From assembly GCA_030374735.1 (NCBI GenBank), contig JASCIV010000053.1, positions 1 to 57,796 on the forward strand: a stretch of DNA of 57,796 nucleotides, given 5' to 3'. The DNA is from Gracilaria caudata (lineage: Eukaryota > Rhodophyta > Florideophyceae > Gracilariales > Gracilariaceae). Position numbers and translations under genes: made by a program. The notes below the pieces were generated by a model. It did not search any database, was not told where the DNA came from, and was given only the letters and a program-made list of their open reading frames with translations. Below are positions 1 through 11,206 of this stretch, one piece after another (position 1 is the first letter of the stretch; each line of letters opens with the position of its first letter).

Positions 1-1235
1 TGTTGCCAGCCTACTGCGCGAGCGCGCTACGACTACGACTACACCGCGTTCTGCCTCTGCCCCATGCTCTGATCATCATCATGCCGGACTTCAAATAATA
101 TGTGTGGCTCATTGGCAATGAGCCATTGCGCACATCAGTCCGTGATATTGGGGCCTGTTGCCTTTAATGCCATTGGTGACGACTTACGAACACAGCTGGT
201 TACAAGAAGGCTATATTTCAAAGCACATAACAGCTCGAGGGCTTTGACATTCACATATTATTGCCAGAATCAGCACCTTTCTTGGCAGCAAAACTATGTC
301 TCCGAAATGCATTGAAAGCTCTAAGAATCACAGCTCCAGTACTGGCTGAGCTTTTGCAACAAGTAAGTTAGGCGTGGACCACGCCGTACCAAGCCGCTGC
401 ACTGATTCAGGTTTCAGGTTGAAGCTTGGTAAAAGAGAAGTGGATCAAGACCTAATCTGCGGGTTCAGACAAAAAAAAGGGAAATATGTGACTACCCTTG
501 GTAGTCATCGATCTGGATGGTGTTGATGATTACATGTTAAAAAGACATCAATCACTCACACACTCTTCGGGCCACCAAGAAGCACCCATCATGATGATGT
601 CGAAGAATGAAAAATACGTTTGGTGGAGCTTCCTGTAGAGTGCGCTGGTTGCTGATACCAATCAGAAAATGCTGAAGACTCTCACATGTGCAAGATTTCT
701 TACTGGTCAACAAACTTTGTGTTCATGATGGCGAAGTAATGGTGAGGTTATTGCCATTTTTGAGTGCCCGAATATAGAGCTCATGACTTTTTAACCAATC
801 TGATAGAGTTTGGAAAGATAGCGATGACGTGACAATCACGAATCTTGCTTGGAGCCGAACCTGGAGCACCGCCAATGGTCTCTGGAACAGTGCTTAAGGC
901 TTGCGGTTTTGGCCAGATGATCAAGTGATTGGCTACCTTCGTAGATATGCAGTTGTCAATGACTACCGCTTGTCAACTTGACAATGTCAAGGAGCACAAC
1001 GCATATGTGTGCGAATTTTTCGGATCGGATTGGACGACGAGCTAATCAGTTACTGTAAGCCTCCCCGCCCAAGTCGACACGTTTCCCTGCGCGCAGTGGC
1101 GCAACGTGGGTGTGCGCGCAGATCGCCGCAACAACGTTCGCCCAAAACTTTGCGTGTGTTCGGTTCAAGGCGAAGAGCCATCTTTTGGCATTGCAATCCA
1201 GCGCAAAGGAGTGGGCAACGTATGCAGGCAGATAC
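1..1235. other. Intergenic, no supported gene
   Basis: No reading frame here resembles a protein family I recognise; the longest are short and overlap on both strands. It holds one copy of TACCTTCGTA (934-943) and one TACCCTTGGTA (493-503), members of a motif family that recurs in other gaps. A gene running in from the left edge cannot be excluded. Confidence 0.6.
934..943 (+). promoter_or_regulatory. TACCTTCGTA intergenic motif copy
   Basis: Exact 10-mer that occurs five times in the window on either strand, always in a gap. This copy lies about 300 bp upstream of the VOC-protein start codon. A role as transcription-factor site is inferred only from recurrence and position. Confidence 0.35.
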
Positions 1236-1762
1236 ATGCACATGGCCACAAGATTGTCCAGAATCGTGCTTCTGCTCCGCGACGTGGAGCTCGGTCTCCA
1301 GTTCTATCGCGACGGGCTTGGGCTTCTCGTCGACGCACAAGGTACGAATTTTGCGCGCCTTCGCGTTGGGACTGACACTGCGTTGGAATTGTGCGCAGCT
1401 GAGAGGTACGTGACGTGCACTGAGTCAACGTTCCCATTTTGATCGCAGTCTTACATCGCGTGGGTCAACTAAACCTCGTCAACGTATGCAGTGAGTCCCA
1501 GTGTTCGACTGGCTACTCGCCATTTCTCACGTTTGAAGTGGAAGATATGGACAAGACCATCCCCCAACTCGTTCGACACGGCGCTGTGTTGGACGGTGCC
1601 ATTCGTTATGAATCGTATGGCAAAATTGCTGCCTTACGGAGCCCGGATGGGCATATGGTAGGTTTATTCGAGACGGCCGGTTTGCCAAATGACGGCGACA
1701 CTGCCGTGGCAGCTGCGAGCGCAGCAAGGCGGCACTTGAAAGAACACGATTCGAAAACGTAA
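1236..1762 (+). CDS. VOC-fold (glyoxalase/dioxygenase-like) protein, one intron
   Basis: Small vicinal-oxygen-chelate protein of about 146 residues. Exon 1 (1236-1405) carries the beta-alpha start RIVLLLRDVELGLQFYRDGLG, and exon 2 (1492-1762) carries the second half ending SPDGHMVGLFE. The intron at 1406-1491 (86 bp) has a GTACGT donor, an ACTAAAC branch-like site and a TGCAG acceptor; splicing keeps frame (codon split 2+1) and removes the in-frame stop after exon 1. ATGs at 1236 and 1242 are the only in-frame starts; upstream sequence in this frame lacks ATG. The first metal-ligand histidine usual in glyoxalase I is not seen (Arg-Ile instead), while the late Glu (GLFE) is present, so the substrate is unknown. 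Confidence 0.75.
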
Positions 1763-2056
1763 CCACGCTTCTCATGCTCGAGAACACTCATATATTGCAA
1801 TATTGAATTTTCTTTACACAGATGTAAGGAATGTGGCAGTAACATTGCTCAAGATGAGCTTGCTGTTTAAGTTAGGCGTTTTCATGTGCAGATTAGATCT
1901 CGAGAATGGTAAGGATGGACAGAAGAATGCATCATTGATAGCGCAGAAAGCAATGCTTGGTGACTATGCAACACAGAGGGGAGGAAAAACACAAAGAGCT
2001 CAATTCGCTAACTGAACAAAAAAGAAACAAATACAGGCGAGGGATCAACAATTGTT

Positions 2057-3736
2057 CTACTCGTAGAAATGCATTCCTTCCTCCAGTATGTCATCAAAAT
2101 AGTCCAGCAGTATTTGCAGTGGCACTATCCCTGAGGCTCCGTGCTCCCCCAGTACCGGAATGCATTCTACATAACGCTCGTGCAGGCGAAGACGGACGAA
2201 GTACGTATTGCCATCGTCGTTTTGTTGTTCATACAGTTCAAAAGCCAGATTAGCTGCAAAAGGACTCATCGCGCTCAGCCCGGAGCGGTATTGTGGTGAA
2301 TCAATGGCCATTCCATTACCTTCGATACCAAGCAGTATTAACAAAGGTACTAGGGTCTCCGCATGAGCAAAGCGCAGGTCGGCGGCATGTACGTCGGGGT
2401 CACCAGCCCGTGCAGCACTGGCGCGCAATGACTGAGCCAGATCGGCCACAAGCGGCGCTGCAACGGCTCTGAATCGATCAAGTTGCTGAAAGAACGGACG
2501 GTGATATTTCTCAAATAGCTCGAGAATGGCGGTGTCCTTTGGAGAAAGAACCTGACAGAAGGCGCTGCGGTCAAACCTTCCATGAGCGTTCTCAAATGCT
2601 CCTGCTTCGGCGACAGAGCGAATAAGGCTGGGCTCCATAGATTTGGCTGCACCTAAGCCTTTTGAGATGCGTTTTGCGACCTCAGTAGCGATTGGGAGCA
2701 GAGGGCCTCGTGATAGATGGCGGAGTGTGAGTGCTTTGTGGTGAAGAGCAAACTGGGCGTATTCAACATTGTGATCAAAATAGCGTAAAACTTTGTCTCT
2801 TCCGCTGGGCAATATTTCAAGCAGAGCTTCTTCATCCGTTGACGCATCAGAACTGTATTCGCTGGCCATTGATTGGTTGTATTGCTCGAAGTCACTTGGT
2901 AATACTTCAGGAACTTCAGATTGCTCTGAAGATTCGCTGGGAATCGATGGTGGAGGAGTGGACGGTGGGGTGCTTTCCTCAACAACCAGAGTATTGGGCT
3001 GCGGCAGTCGGTGTGTTGAACATGTGTGTCGGTAGCCGTCCAAAAAGGCGCGGGCAGACGATATGGCTCTGGCCTTGTATGAGGAGCGAAGTCTGACCGT
3101 GTTACCCACCGCATGCAGAGCGCGAGCGTACAGACGAGCGAAGCGTGAGCCGATGGCGTGTAACTCTTGGTGACCGTGAGAAGTGAGAGAACCTGGACTT
3201 GAACGGTACACATCAAGCTGTGCGGACCACTCGTGCAACCAGAGGGGAACGGGCGAGAGTGCGGCGTGCAACCAGGCCTGCAAAGCGGTTATGCGTTGAA
3301 TACAGCTGTTGGTTGGATTTCGGGTGCCATGGCGAGCGATTAGGGAGACATGTATTAAGCGGGCTGACTGATGATGGTGCGTGTGGAGGGGTTGAAGGGA
3401 GGATGGGTGGGGATATGGGGTCTTGGAGCCGAAGTCTAGAGTGGTGGAATACGATGGCACGAAGTGGGTACAAGCGCGGGGCTGTGGTCTGGTGAGACGT
3501 GTGGATTTTGATTGGGGGCACGAAGGGTTTTGGGTGAGCGGGAGTTTAGCGGCGAGCTCCTGGAACACTGCAGCGACGGAGTCCAGGCTGGGAGACGATG
3601 TAAACGTACGAAGGGGATGCGGCTGACGCGGAAGGAGGGGAAAGGCGTAGAGGTGAGGGGTGACTGGCTGGTGGTGAAAGGCGGCAACGGAGCAGTGATC
3701 AGATGGAGCGAGCGCGTCGTCGTCGAGGAGATCCAT
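2057..3736 (-). CDS. MINPP1: Multiple inositol polyphosphate phosphatase (histidine acid phosphatase)
   Basis: A 559-residue histidine phosphatase of the MINPP type, which removes phosphates from InsP6 and lower inositol phosphates. The catalytic RHGTRNP motif is at residues 135-141, preceded by the family-typical FGSKTPY stretch near residue 102, and the proton-donor HAE motif is at 458-460. Most family members enter the secretory pathway, but I see no hydrophobic signal peptide: the first 90 residues are rich in Ser, Pro, His and Thr, which could be an organelle-targeting or disordered leader. Single exon, with an ATG start at 3736. The family assignment is firm; location and substrate preference are not. 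Confidence 0.85.
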   Translation of the reverse strand: MDLLDDDALAPSDHCSVAAFHHQPVTPHLYAFPLLPRQPHPLRTFTSSPSLDSVAAVFQELAAKLPLTQNPSCPQSKSTRLTRPQPRACTHFVPSYSTTLDFGSKTPYPHPSSLQPLHTHHHQSARLIHVSLIARHGTRNPTNSCIQRITALQAWLHAALSPVPLWLHEWSAQLDVYRSSPGSLTSHGHQELHAIGSRFARLYARALHAVGNTVRLRSSYKARAISSARAFLDGYRHTCSTHRLPQPNTLVVEESTPPSTPPPSIPSESSEQSEVPEVLPSDFEQYNQSMASEYSSDASTDEEALLEILPSGRDKVLRYFDHNVEYAQFALHHKALTLRHLSRGPLLPIATEVAKRISKGLGAAKSMEPSLIRSVAEAGAFENAHGRFDRSAFCQVLSPKDTAILELFEKYHRPFFQQLDRFRAVAAPLVADLAQSLRASAARAGDPDVHAADLRFAHAETLVPLLILLGIEGNGMAIDSPQYRSGLSAMSPFAANLAFELYEQQNDDGNTYFVRLRLHERYVECIPVLGEHGASGIVPLQILLDYFDDILEEGMHFYE

Positions 3737-6700
3737 ATCAACCAGCCAGCAGGGAGGAAGGGGGCGGGCGAGGGATGAAGAAGGTGCAGCGGAGGTGAGG
3801 TGGGATAGGAGAGGATGTTAGGGGGCTAGCTGGCAGTAGCTGGGCGAGAGTGCGAGGAGGGGAATGGGGCAAGGCGCGTAGCGATGGAGGGGGCTGGGTC
3901 TTAAACCAGAGTGACGTCATGGGAGCAGATAGCCGACTACGCGGCTTTCAAGTGGTTTCAACGCGGTGGTGCAGCCGGAGTGCAGTGCGGCGCTGGGCCG
4001 ACGCGGGGCGCGTGCCGCGCGCAACGCCAATCAGCAATCGCCCGCTGGCACGTGGCGCGCGTTGAATGCGCGCTGCTTGCGATTTGTTGAACGCACTCGC
4101 GCAGCGCTATTTTTGGGCGCTGGAGCAACCGAGTGTCGTGCGCGCGCGCACTTGGGGGAATGTCTCCACACGCAGGCGGGTGGAGTGCGGGAGCGTTTTT
4201 GGGGGGAGGCGTGTCCTTAATTCGGACGCGAGGAGGCGGTGCGCCGAACGTTTGCTGAGGTTGGAGTTGGAGACCTCTCCAAGCTGGAGGGCGGCGGCTG
4301 CGAAGCGAATACTTTTCTGTTGGGCGCGCGATTAACGCTGTGCCGCCATGGCGCTCATTATTTTGACGAGCTGTGAGGTATCATAAGCGCTTCCGCGAAA
4401 GACGAGCGCTTGAGAGGAAGGGGCGTGGGCTCGGCACCTTTGACGACTTGTAGCCGCGCACGCACAATGAAAGCCACTCTGTAATGTTATGTGCGGCGTG
4501 GTCCAACCCTCTTACCTCTTACCCGCCGTTGCCGCTTTGCTTCCTAATCGACAGCGCTCTGTCTGCTTTGCAGGTCGGCGAGTCTATCCGGCCTGCTCAC
4601 CTCATAACATTAGTTGCCGCGGTTATAATCATGGAAACTCGTGGTTCTAGTGTGGGGACAACTGTCCACACTGACTTTCTTGCGTGCTTGTTGGACACCT
4701 GCAACCAGTGCTTCTGCAGCAGCACCCGTGCGACACGGGCAACAGCTCAACTTTACAGGCTGTAGTCTACAGCATGGTCTACAGCAGATACAGTATCTGC
4801 AACAGCTATCTTGTCTACACCAACGATGGCCCTGACGGAGCCAATTTTCGTTGCGTGGGCACCACACATCTCCACCAATCTCGTGCACCTTCGTGCAGAT
4901 CCTCCTGCCCCGCTTCACGTTTCGTGCCCCACGCAACCAACAAGACATCGGCGCGGGCCATCTCCTGTCTTAACTGTTTCTCATCAGCCCTGAAGGTGCA
5001 TTCTCGAAGTCCGTAACTTCATGCGTAGCTTGTTTTGTGTTGTTTCGCAGGCTGTGGTTAGAATCACGCTTGCTGTTTGGTCTCAGGGAGATGAGGCTGT
5101 ATGAGCTTCAGCGATGCCCTTTCCGGTGCGGTCCACTCACGTTTAGCTATATGTTGCTCTCGACAGCCTTCTGGCACTTCTTTTAACATAATGTTCTCTG
5201 TCAGAACCATCACAACAGTCTGCGATCTCGCTCATCTCTGTTAGCAGGCCCAGTATGCAAGCCCTTAAACATACATTGTGTCTACCTATTCAACTTGGTC
5301 CGCACCCTAGCGTGTACATCATGTCACGCCCATTTCTTTAAACTTCCGCGTACGGGAGTAAAAAATCAACCTTGGCAAGCAGTCTCGTAACCTACAAGTG
5401 CGTACCAGTGCCCCGTACCTGTACCGAACCAGCACAGCGCTATGTCTGCCAGACGTTTTTCATTCGCGTGTCCGATGCAACTCGAGATCGCTTAATCGGC
5501 TTACCACCGGTAATCATTCCTTCCCTCCCAGCATCTGCCGGGTTGTCGAGCACCAATCGCTCGTCTCATAAGTGAGGGTTAGTTTCGATGTCTCACTTTT
5601 TTTTGAACGGTATTGGATGGCTTGAAAAGCTTGCACAAATATTGCTTCGCAAAACACAAGAGCTTTTGATGGCTGCGAAACAAACATTTAAAGTTGAGGA
5701 TATCTATTATGGGTGAATGATACTCCAGGAGCCGCTCCGTAACGTACCGAACCTCGATAGACACGCACATCTTGTCAACCATTCTGCCTGTCTCTCGAAC
5801 TGTTAGAGTTCTTGAGGAGTTGTAGAAGCTTGTCTACTTAGCAACATGAAATTTGACCTGTTTAGTCCCTACAGCTCTCATCACATTTTGGATTAGTTCT
5901 CTCATATCTCCCGATCTAGAACTGACCATTCACTGTTGCTCTTTTTGAGTGCTGCCTTTGTCGAGACTCAACTATTCGGTCGAAATCGATACCACTTGTG
6001 ACGATTCGTTACATCGCGGAACCATTACTTTGCTAGTGATGAGAGAGATTCCCTTAAGAGAGTACTATCATGCGCACTGCCTTCGTGTATCGTCTTCTCA
6101 CTCTCATGTGTCGAAGTTTGGAAAAAAAGTTCATACGTATATTGGTACTCCACTCAAAGAAACGCCTTTCCTCGAAGTATACTCTTTCGAGTGGTAGAAC
6201 GAAGGGGAATATCGTTTCTATAAGGAGTAACAAGCTCTTTTGCCCACTGAACAAGTTCTCACCGTGCTATCCTGTTTATATTAACAACGTAGTAAGTGCC
6301 CAGTAAGTGTGTAAAGATGTACACTGCCGCCAACAGTTTCACATTCTGATCAATGTCTGCAAGGTAGAGAGAATCCACTAGTCCACTAGTAGGAGTTCCG
6401 TTTGTTTCACTATTTCTTGTTTGGCTTCAAGCGCGAATATGAAATTAGGCACAACAACTTCCTTACAACTTCCTTCCGTTCCCTGTCTTCGCATTAACTC
6501 ATTACAAGCGAGAAGATATAATCGCTAGATGATGGCAGAGCCATAATCGCGATATGCAGTTGTTGCGGTTGCTCGCCACGGATCGTGAAAAAGAATATTC
6601 CAGGTGCGATAAAAGAACGATGCTTAGAACAAATCGATAATCAGCACACTTTACAAGCGAAGAGAAGCAACGTCGAAATCCAACAGTAAAACGAAATAAG

Positions 6701-7596
6701 CTCTCGAGAACGGTTCGGGCCTCAAGTGTTCCAAGCTTTATTCAGTGAGATAGTACAGAAGAGGAAATCCAACGACGACAGACGCTATATAACATATAAC
6801 CCCGTTTCTCTGATCCCTTTGTTTAGCCAGAAGTCGCTCCGACACTGGATATGCTGATAATGAGTTAAATCGCTCGCCGCTTGCGTTAGTACAATGCAAG
6901 ATATTCTCTCATGGTCATGCGGGTTCAAAGAACGTACCTTCTCCAACTTCTCTTTCAAGACTTGTCTGTGCGCCGGACGTGGAACGACGTGATATCTGTT
7001 GGAGATGACGACCCGATCTTAAAAGTTGCGCAGCCCTCGCGATTTTAATCAGCATTTTGGATGAATGTCCTCTCGCTATTGTGCCTTTGTTGGATCGAGC
7101 TAACCTTGTAGAAAGACAAAAACACAACGTGACACTCGGTGGAGTACAAGGGCAAATGTTTTTGCCCGGCAAAAGTCGCACTCTCTGCTTTGTACTTCGC
7201 TCGTGTGAACTCATCAACCGTGAAATGAAAAGCAGATACAAATAAACTAATAATTGAGGCAACAAATAAAAATTATAAGTTTTAATTGTAGTTCTTGAGC
7301 AAGACGAGGATGTTTGCGAGGTATGAACTCAAGCGAGGAACGAAGATGACTATACATGGCACAACTCGTATCGAGGTTTCTCAATGTAACGGCTGAATTC
7401 ACGTATCGGACATAGACTGGTGACCCGTTCTTAACAAGCGTGTATTCAAGCCTGAATCATGTGAAGCATGATAAAGGTTTTCAAATGTTTGAGAAAACAA
7501 CTTAGAGACATAAATTATGATCAACCAGCGATTGAGGCGGTTGGTATTGTACGCGGGTCAAAGTTTCGAGACGAAGAGAAGCGGGTACAGCTTTCT
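3737..7596. other. Long gene-free gap (3.9 kb)
   Basis: The left part (about 3740-4350) is GC- and CpG-rich and probably contains the promoter of the MINPP gene. The rest is less GC-rich, with only short overlapping frames that match nothing I know. Two odd palindromes lie at 4759-4773 and 4784-4800. I see no transposase, reverse transcriptase or RNA gene, though a decayed element or long non-coding RNA would look like this. Confidence 0.5.
4759..4800. repeat. Pair of near-perfect odd palindromes
   Basis: GCTGTAG-T-CTACAGC at 4759-4773 and GCAGATAC-A-GTATCTGC at 4784-4800, each perfect around a single central base and separated by 10 bp. They resemble paired dimer-binding sites or a small cruciform. 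No flanking gene explains them. Confidence 0.6.
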
Positions 7597-8685
7597 TCAC
7601 TGTTTTGCCTTCCCCAGAGAAGTCGCTGGAGAGTTTTCTGTTGGATGATCTTGCGAAGAAACGTTTTCTTGAATCCACTCCAGTATTAGTCTAGCCGGTT
7701 TCTCCCAATTCGAGTACAACATCAAATCGTGCGGGGCGTTCTGTATCACTTTGAGGTCACCGTCCCAAAACTCTGCTGTTTCTTGATTCGCTTCTTTATC
7801 AACAATGTGATCATCTGTGGCACACACAATCATTACTTTACCGTCATACATTCCAGTACTCTGAACCGCTGTGTTGAGAGTGCGAGTGTTAAGAGTAAGT
7901 TTGGTCTTTTTGAACTGCTCCATATATTCTTGCAGTCTCTGATCCCCTTCCAGCTCCTCTGAGAAACCATCGCTGTCTATCTTCGAAAAAAACACTTCGC
8001 GGCAGAAAGGAAGGTCCCTTTTCGCAGATTGGCGTATGAACCCAAGGCTAAGTCTTAACCAATTCCATAGTCCCAATTTACCAAACAACCGTCTTATTAT
8101 GGAGGAGTTTCCAGAGGGTGGTGTGGATGCCATTAAAATCAACCCAGCTACCGACACGGATGAGTTCTGCTCTATCCATTTCTGCATCAAGAAGCCACCC
8201 ATACTGTGAGCCACAATTATTGGTGATGCTGTGCCTACCAACTTCGGTATGGCTTCGTTAAGGTCTTTCATATGCTGACTGAGTGTAGTTGAGGAAGTTT
8301 GATCTATCTCAGATTCCCCAGAACCACGAAGTGAGATCGCTTTCGTGACAAACCCATGATCAGCGAAATACTGCTGGAAATACTTGAAGCACCATGCACC
8401 GTGCAAAGTGCCATGCACAAATAACAAAACTGGAGCATGGCTTTGAGCAGAAGCCCCTATGTCCGGCTTCAATGGCACGTCGATCACTTCCATTCTCAAC
8501 CCCGTTTCCAAGGGAAGTAATCGTGCAGCGGGAGCCCGCCTGAAAGTTCGCCTTTGCCCGCATGATAGCGCCCGTGTACGAATTGGAACAAGAGGAACAC
8601 CAACAAAGCCGTAGAGTGATGCATTCAACAGCGAATGATTCGATTTCATTTGGGTCGCATTTCTTGAGAAACCTGGAGGAAGCAT
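7597..8685 (-). CDS. Alpha/beta hydrolase, probably organelle-targeted
   Basis: A 362-residue serine hydrolase. The oxyanion strand FVHGTLHGAW is at 89-98, the nucleophile elbow AHSMGG puts the catalytic serine at 161, the acid is probably Asp291 or Asp292 in CATDDHIVD, and the histidine is His319 in NAPHD. This order and spacing fit the lipase/esterase-like branch of the fold. The first 60 residues are rich in Arg, Ser and Ala with few acids, as in plastid or mitochondrial transit peptides. Start at ATG 8685. It is divergent from the F-box/LRR-like gene, and a TACGAAGGTA motif lies 29 bp upstream of the start. The substrate cannot be told from sequence. Confidence 0.8.
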   Translation of the reverse strand: MLPPGFSRNATQMKSNHSLLNASLYGFVGVPLVPIRTRALSCGQRRTFRRAPAARLLPLETGLRMEVIDVPLKPDIGASAQSHAPVLLFVHGTLHGAWCFKYFQQYFADHGFVTKAISLRGSGESEIDQTSSTTLSQHMKDLNEAIPKLVGTASPIIVAHSMGGFLMQKWIEQNSSVSVAGLILMASTPPSGNSSIIRRLFGKLGLWNWLRLSLGFIRQSAKRDLPFCREVFFSKIDSDGFSEELEGDQRLQEYMEQFKKTKLTLNTRTLNTAVQSTGMYDGKVMIVCATDDHIVDKEANQETAEFWDGDLKVIQNAPHDLMLYSNWEKPARLILEWIQENVSSQDHPTENSPATSLGKAKQ

Positions 8686-9292
8686 GAGTGCTGTTTCAAA
8701 ATCGATTATCGTTTACGAAGGTAACTCGCTCGATGGACTCTGTCTTCGCTGGCAGCCAGTTTTCCCGAATGGGACATCAAGAGGTGTTCGCTGAGGGGCG
8801 AAATCACGGTCTGAATGTACGCCGGCTATGTTTACCTCGGTCATGAGCACCTCGCTCATAATCTCGACCTCCATTTCGCCCCATATGATACCGCCTAATT
8901 ATAACGAAAACTGGTATCCTCGAGCTTTTTCGAACGAAACGAATTATAAACTCGAGATGCACGATAATTCGCAAAACGCCCTTGGTAGTTCGAAGATGGA
9001 ACCGAAAATTCGGAACTTCAAAATCTAGCGAACAGTCCGACTCTGATTCTGATCGGAGCCCCCTGGACAAACTGCGTAGATAATTGTATGATACAGCATG
9101 AGTTAGAACTGCTAGTCGCCAGCTGCTACCTTCGTATCACTGGTACTGGCTCCATTTCTATTGTTCGATTGTTGAAGGTCCACCGCGTTTTTCGTGTCCG
9201 ACACATCATCTGGTTCTCTGTTGTACGAAGGTAGAACCGGTACTTTCCAATAGGGACAAGAGAAGGTCTAAATTGCCATTAGACCGAACCTC
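8686..9292. promoter_or_regulatory. Divergent intergenic region with three TACGAAGGTA motifs
   Basis: Shared upstream region of the alpha/beta hydrolase (minus) and the F-box/LRR-like gene (plus). It holds three exact copies of one 10-mer: 8714-8723 and 9224-9233 (TACGAAGGTA) and 9127-9136 (its complement). The outer copies are 29 and 60 bp from the two start codons. No coding sequence is supported. Confidence 0.5.
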
Positions 9293-10941
9293 ATGTTTGA
9301 GCTTTTGCCCAAAGATGTTGCTTTGTACATAATCTCAATATATGTTAAGCATGCTGGATCCGACGATATATTTAATCTTGCTATGGCCTCTGAGTTGCTC
9401 AAATCGTATGTCATTCATGTTATGGGATACAAACTACCGGAGATACGCGCAGGGGAGCATGGACCATTAGAATGGGCGTTGTTGTTTCGAGGTAATATTC
9501 TTGAAGTGGAGATTCCGTCAGAGCTGGATTCCCTCGAGGAGAAGTACGAGTTCTATTCACTTGAACTGAACACGGTAGAGAAGGCCACGATAAACTCTAT
9601 CTCGTCATTTCCATACGTTCTTCCAAAAATGCCAAACCTTCACTCACTGACTTTGACTTGCGACATTCCCTCTCCAACTCATGGCTCGAGTGTACGTTGG
9701 GTATTTTTTGTTACCATAACTAAACCGCTGCAGGTTAATTGAAACGTTGGAAACGAAGCTAACATATTTGCTTTCGGATGAATGAATTTCGACACAATAT
9801 ATTGTTCGTCAAAGAGCAATAATTTTATTGTACGTCAGAAAGAAAGTCTGAAAGAAAGACATTGAAGACCGATTTGATAAGGACCTCTCATCCATAATGT
9901 CGCTAACTAAATTCGCAGGAGACTTTTCTTGTGAGCAAGTTGTCCAGCCTTCCCTTAACAGAACTTTTTCTTGACTGCGAATGTCCCCATTCAGAAACTG
10001 ATTCTAAGTGTGTTCAGTCCGTTATCTTTAGTGCAAGTATTGGTGGTGAAACGCAAGAGTGGCAGAACAGAACAGTGAAAAGGTTATCGCTTTCGTATGG
10101 TGAACACTGCAGGTTTTGGAACACTGGAAGCCGCCAAATCGTTTCGGTGTTCCCATCCATAGAGCATCTGACATGCCTCAGGGCGCCACTGGAGGTCCCT
10201 AGAATAGACGAAGTCCTCGACCACGTACACGAGATAAGCATATGTTCAAAACGAGGTTTCTTTTCTGGTGGATCTCGATTCTTTTTTGAGAAGCTTATGA
10301 ACAAACTCGTGACATTGGAGTACACTCATTTGCCAGTGTCAAATGAAGTCTTAGGAGTTCTAAATGGATGTAATACTTTGAAGCACCTCAAACTGATGTT
10401 TGCAGATGGTGCAGAAGAGAGTTTGTTTTATCTCGTCGCTCACCTCAGAACACTGAGTATTTCTTGGGGCCCCTGTCGAACGACCAATGAGTCTGGAGGT
10501 CGTGTTTTCTATTCACCTGAGAGGGGTGTGCTCCCAAGTTTGATTGAAGCTGCACCCAAACTCGAAAAGCTATGCTGGTGGCATGTGACTTTGCCTTGCG
10601 ATGATCTACTCAAAGCACTGAAACTCATCGGTCGCGAGCTCCATTCCCTCGAGCTATCTCTAGAGCATCAATGTGTATGCCATTGCCAGTATTTCATTGT
10701 GATTATAAATGGGCTATCCATGTACAACCCGCAGATTCGAACTGTGAAACTAGGATTTTGTTGCGATGGACGATATGAACTGTGTCCTTGTAGGAATGAT
10801 GTTTCTCTGTTTGAAAGAGACTTATCTGCTTCTGTGCGTATCTTATCGAAGCATGCTCCGCTTCTTGATACAAAGGCGATCTATATTGCAAAGAACCGCA
10901 TCATGCGAAACCGTATCACAAATTCGGCTGCCACAGGGTAG
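9293..10941 (+). CDS. F-box/LRR-like protein, two exons
   Basis: Spliced product of 473 residues. Exon 1 is 9293-9691 and exon 2 is 9919-10941; the 227-bp intron has a GTACGT donor, a CTAACTAA branch-like site at 9903-9910 and a CGCAG acceptor, and joins in phase 0. The N-terminus (LPKDVALYIISIY) resembles an F-box start. The rest has irregular leucine-rich repeats such as LTELFLDC, LKHLKLMF and LRTLSISW, roughly 25-30 residues apart. If F-box is right, it would be a substrate receptor of an SCF ubiquitin ligase. The match is weak and no specific orthologue is recognised. Confidence 0.6.
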
Positions 10942-11108
10942 TAGAACTAAGCCCAAAGCCTTTTTTTGCTTGGAGCGGTGAATGTTTCATGCTAAAAAAA
11001 AGAGTTATGGTAACCACTACAATATCAAGAGCAGCAGTAGAATAGGATCATTGTGTTGGCCTTCCTAACGAGCTCGTTTTCTTTCCCCTCTCTTTTTTTT
11101 CAGCACAT

Positions 11109-11166
11109 AGAAAACGAGCGCTTTCCGCAGTAAGTCGTAATTATACGAGGAAAGCGCTCGTTTTCT
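11109..11166. repeat. Perfect 18-bp inverted repeat
   Basis: Arms AGAAAACGAGCGCTTTCC at 11109-11126 and its exact complement at 11149-11166, with a 22-nt loop. Part of the inner arm and loop (TCCGCAGTAAGT, 11125-11136) is again matched in inverted orientation at 11243-11254, allowing an alternative fold. A related AACGAGCTCGTTTTC stretch lies just before it, near 11068. Confidence 0.75.
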
Positions 11167-11185
11167 TTATAAGCAACCTTCTTTG

Positions 11186-11206
11186 CTCTCTCTCTCTCTC
11201 TCTCTC
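11186..11206. repeat. CT dinucleotide microsatellite
   Basis: About ten uninterrupted CT units, just 3' of the hairpin. Confidence 0.9.
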
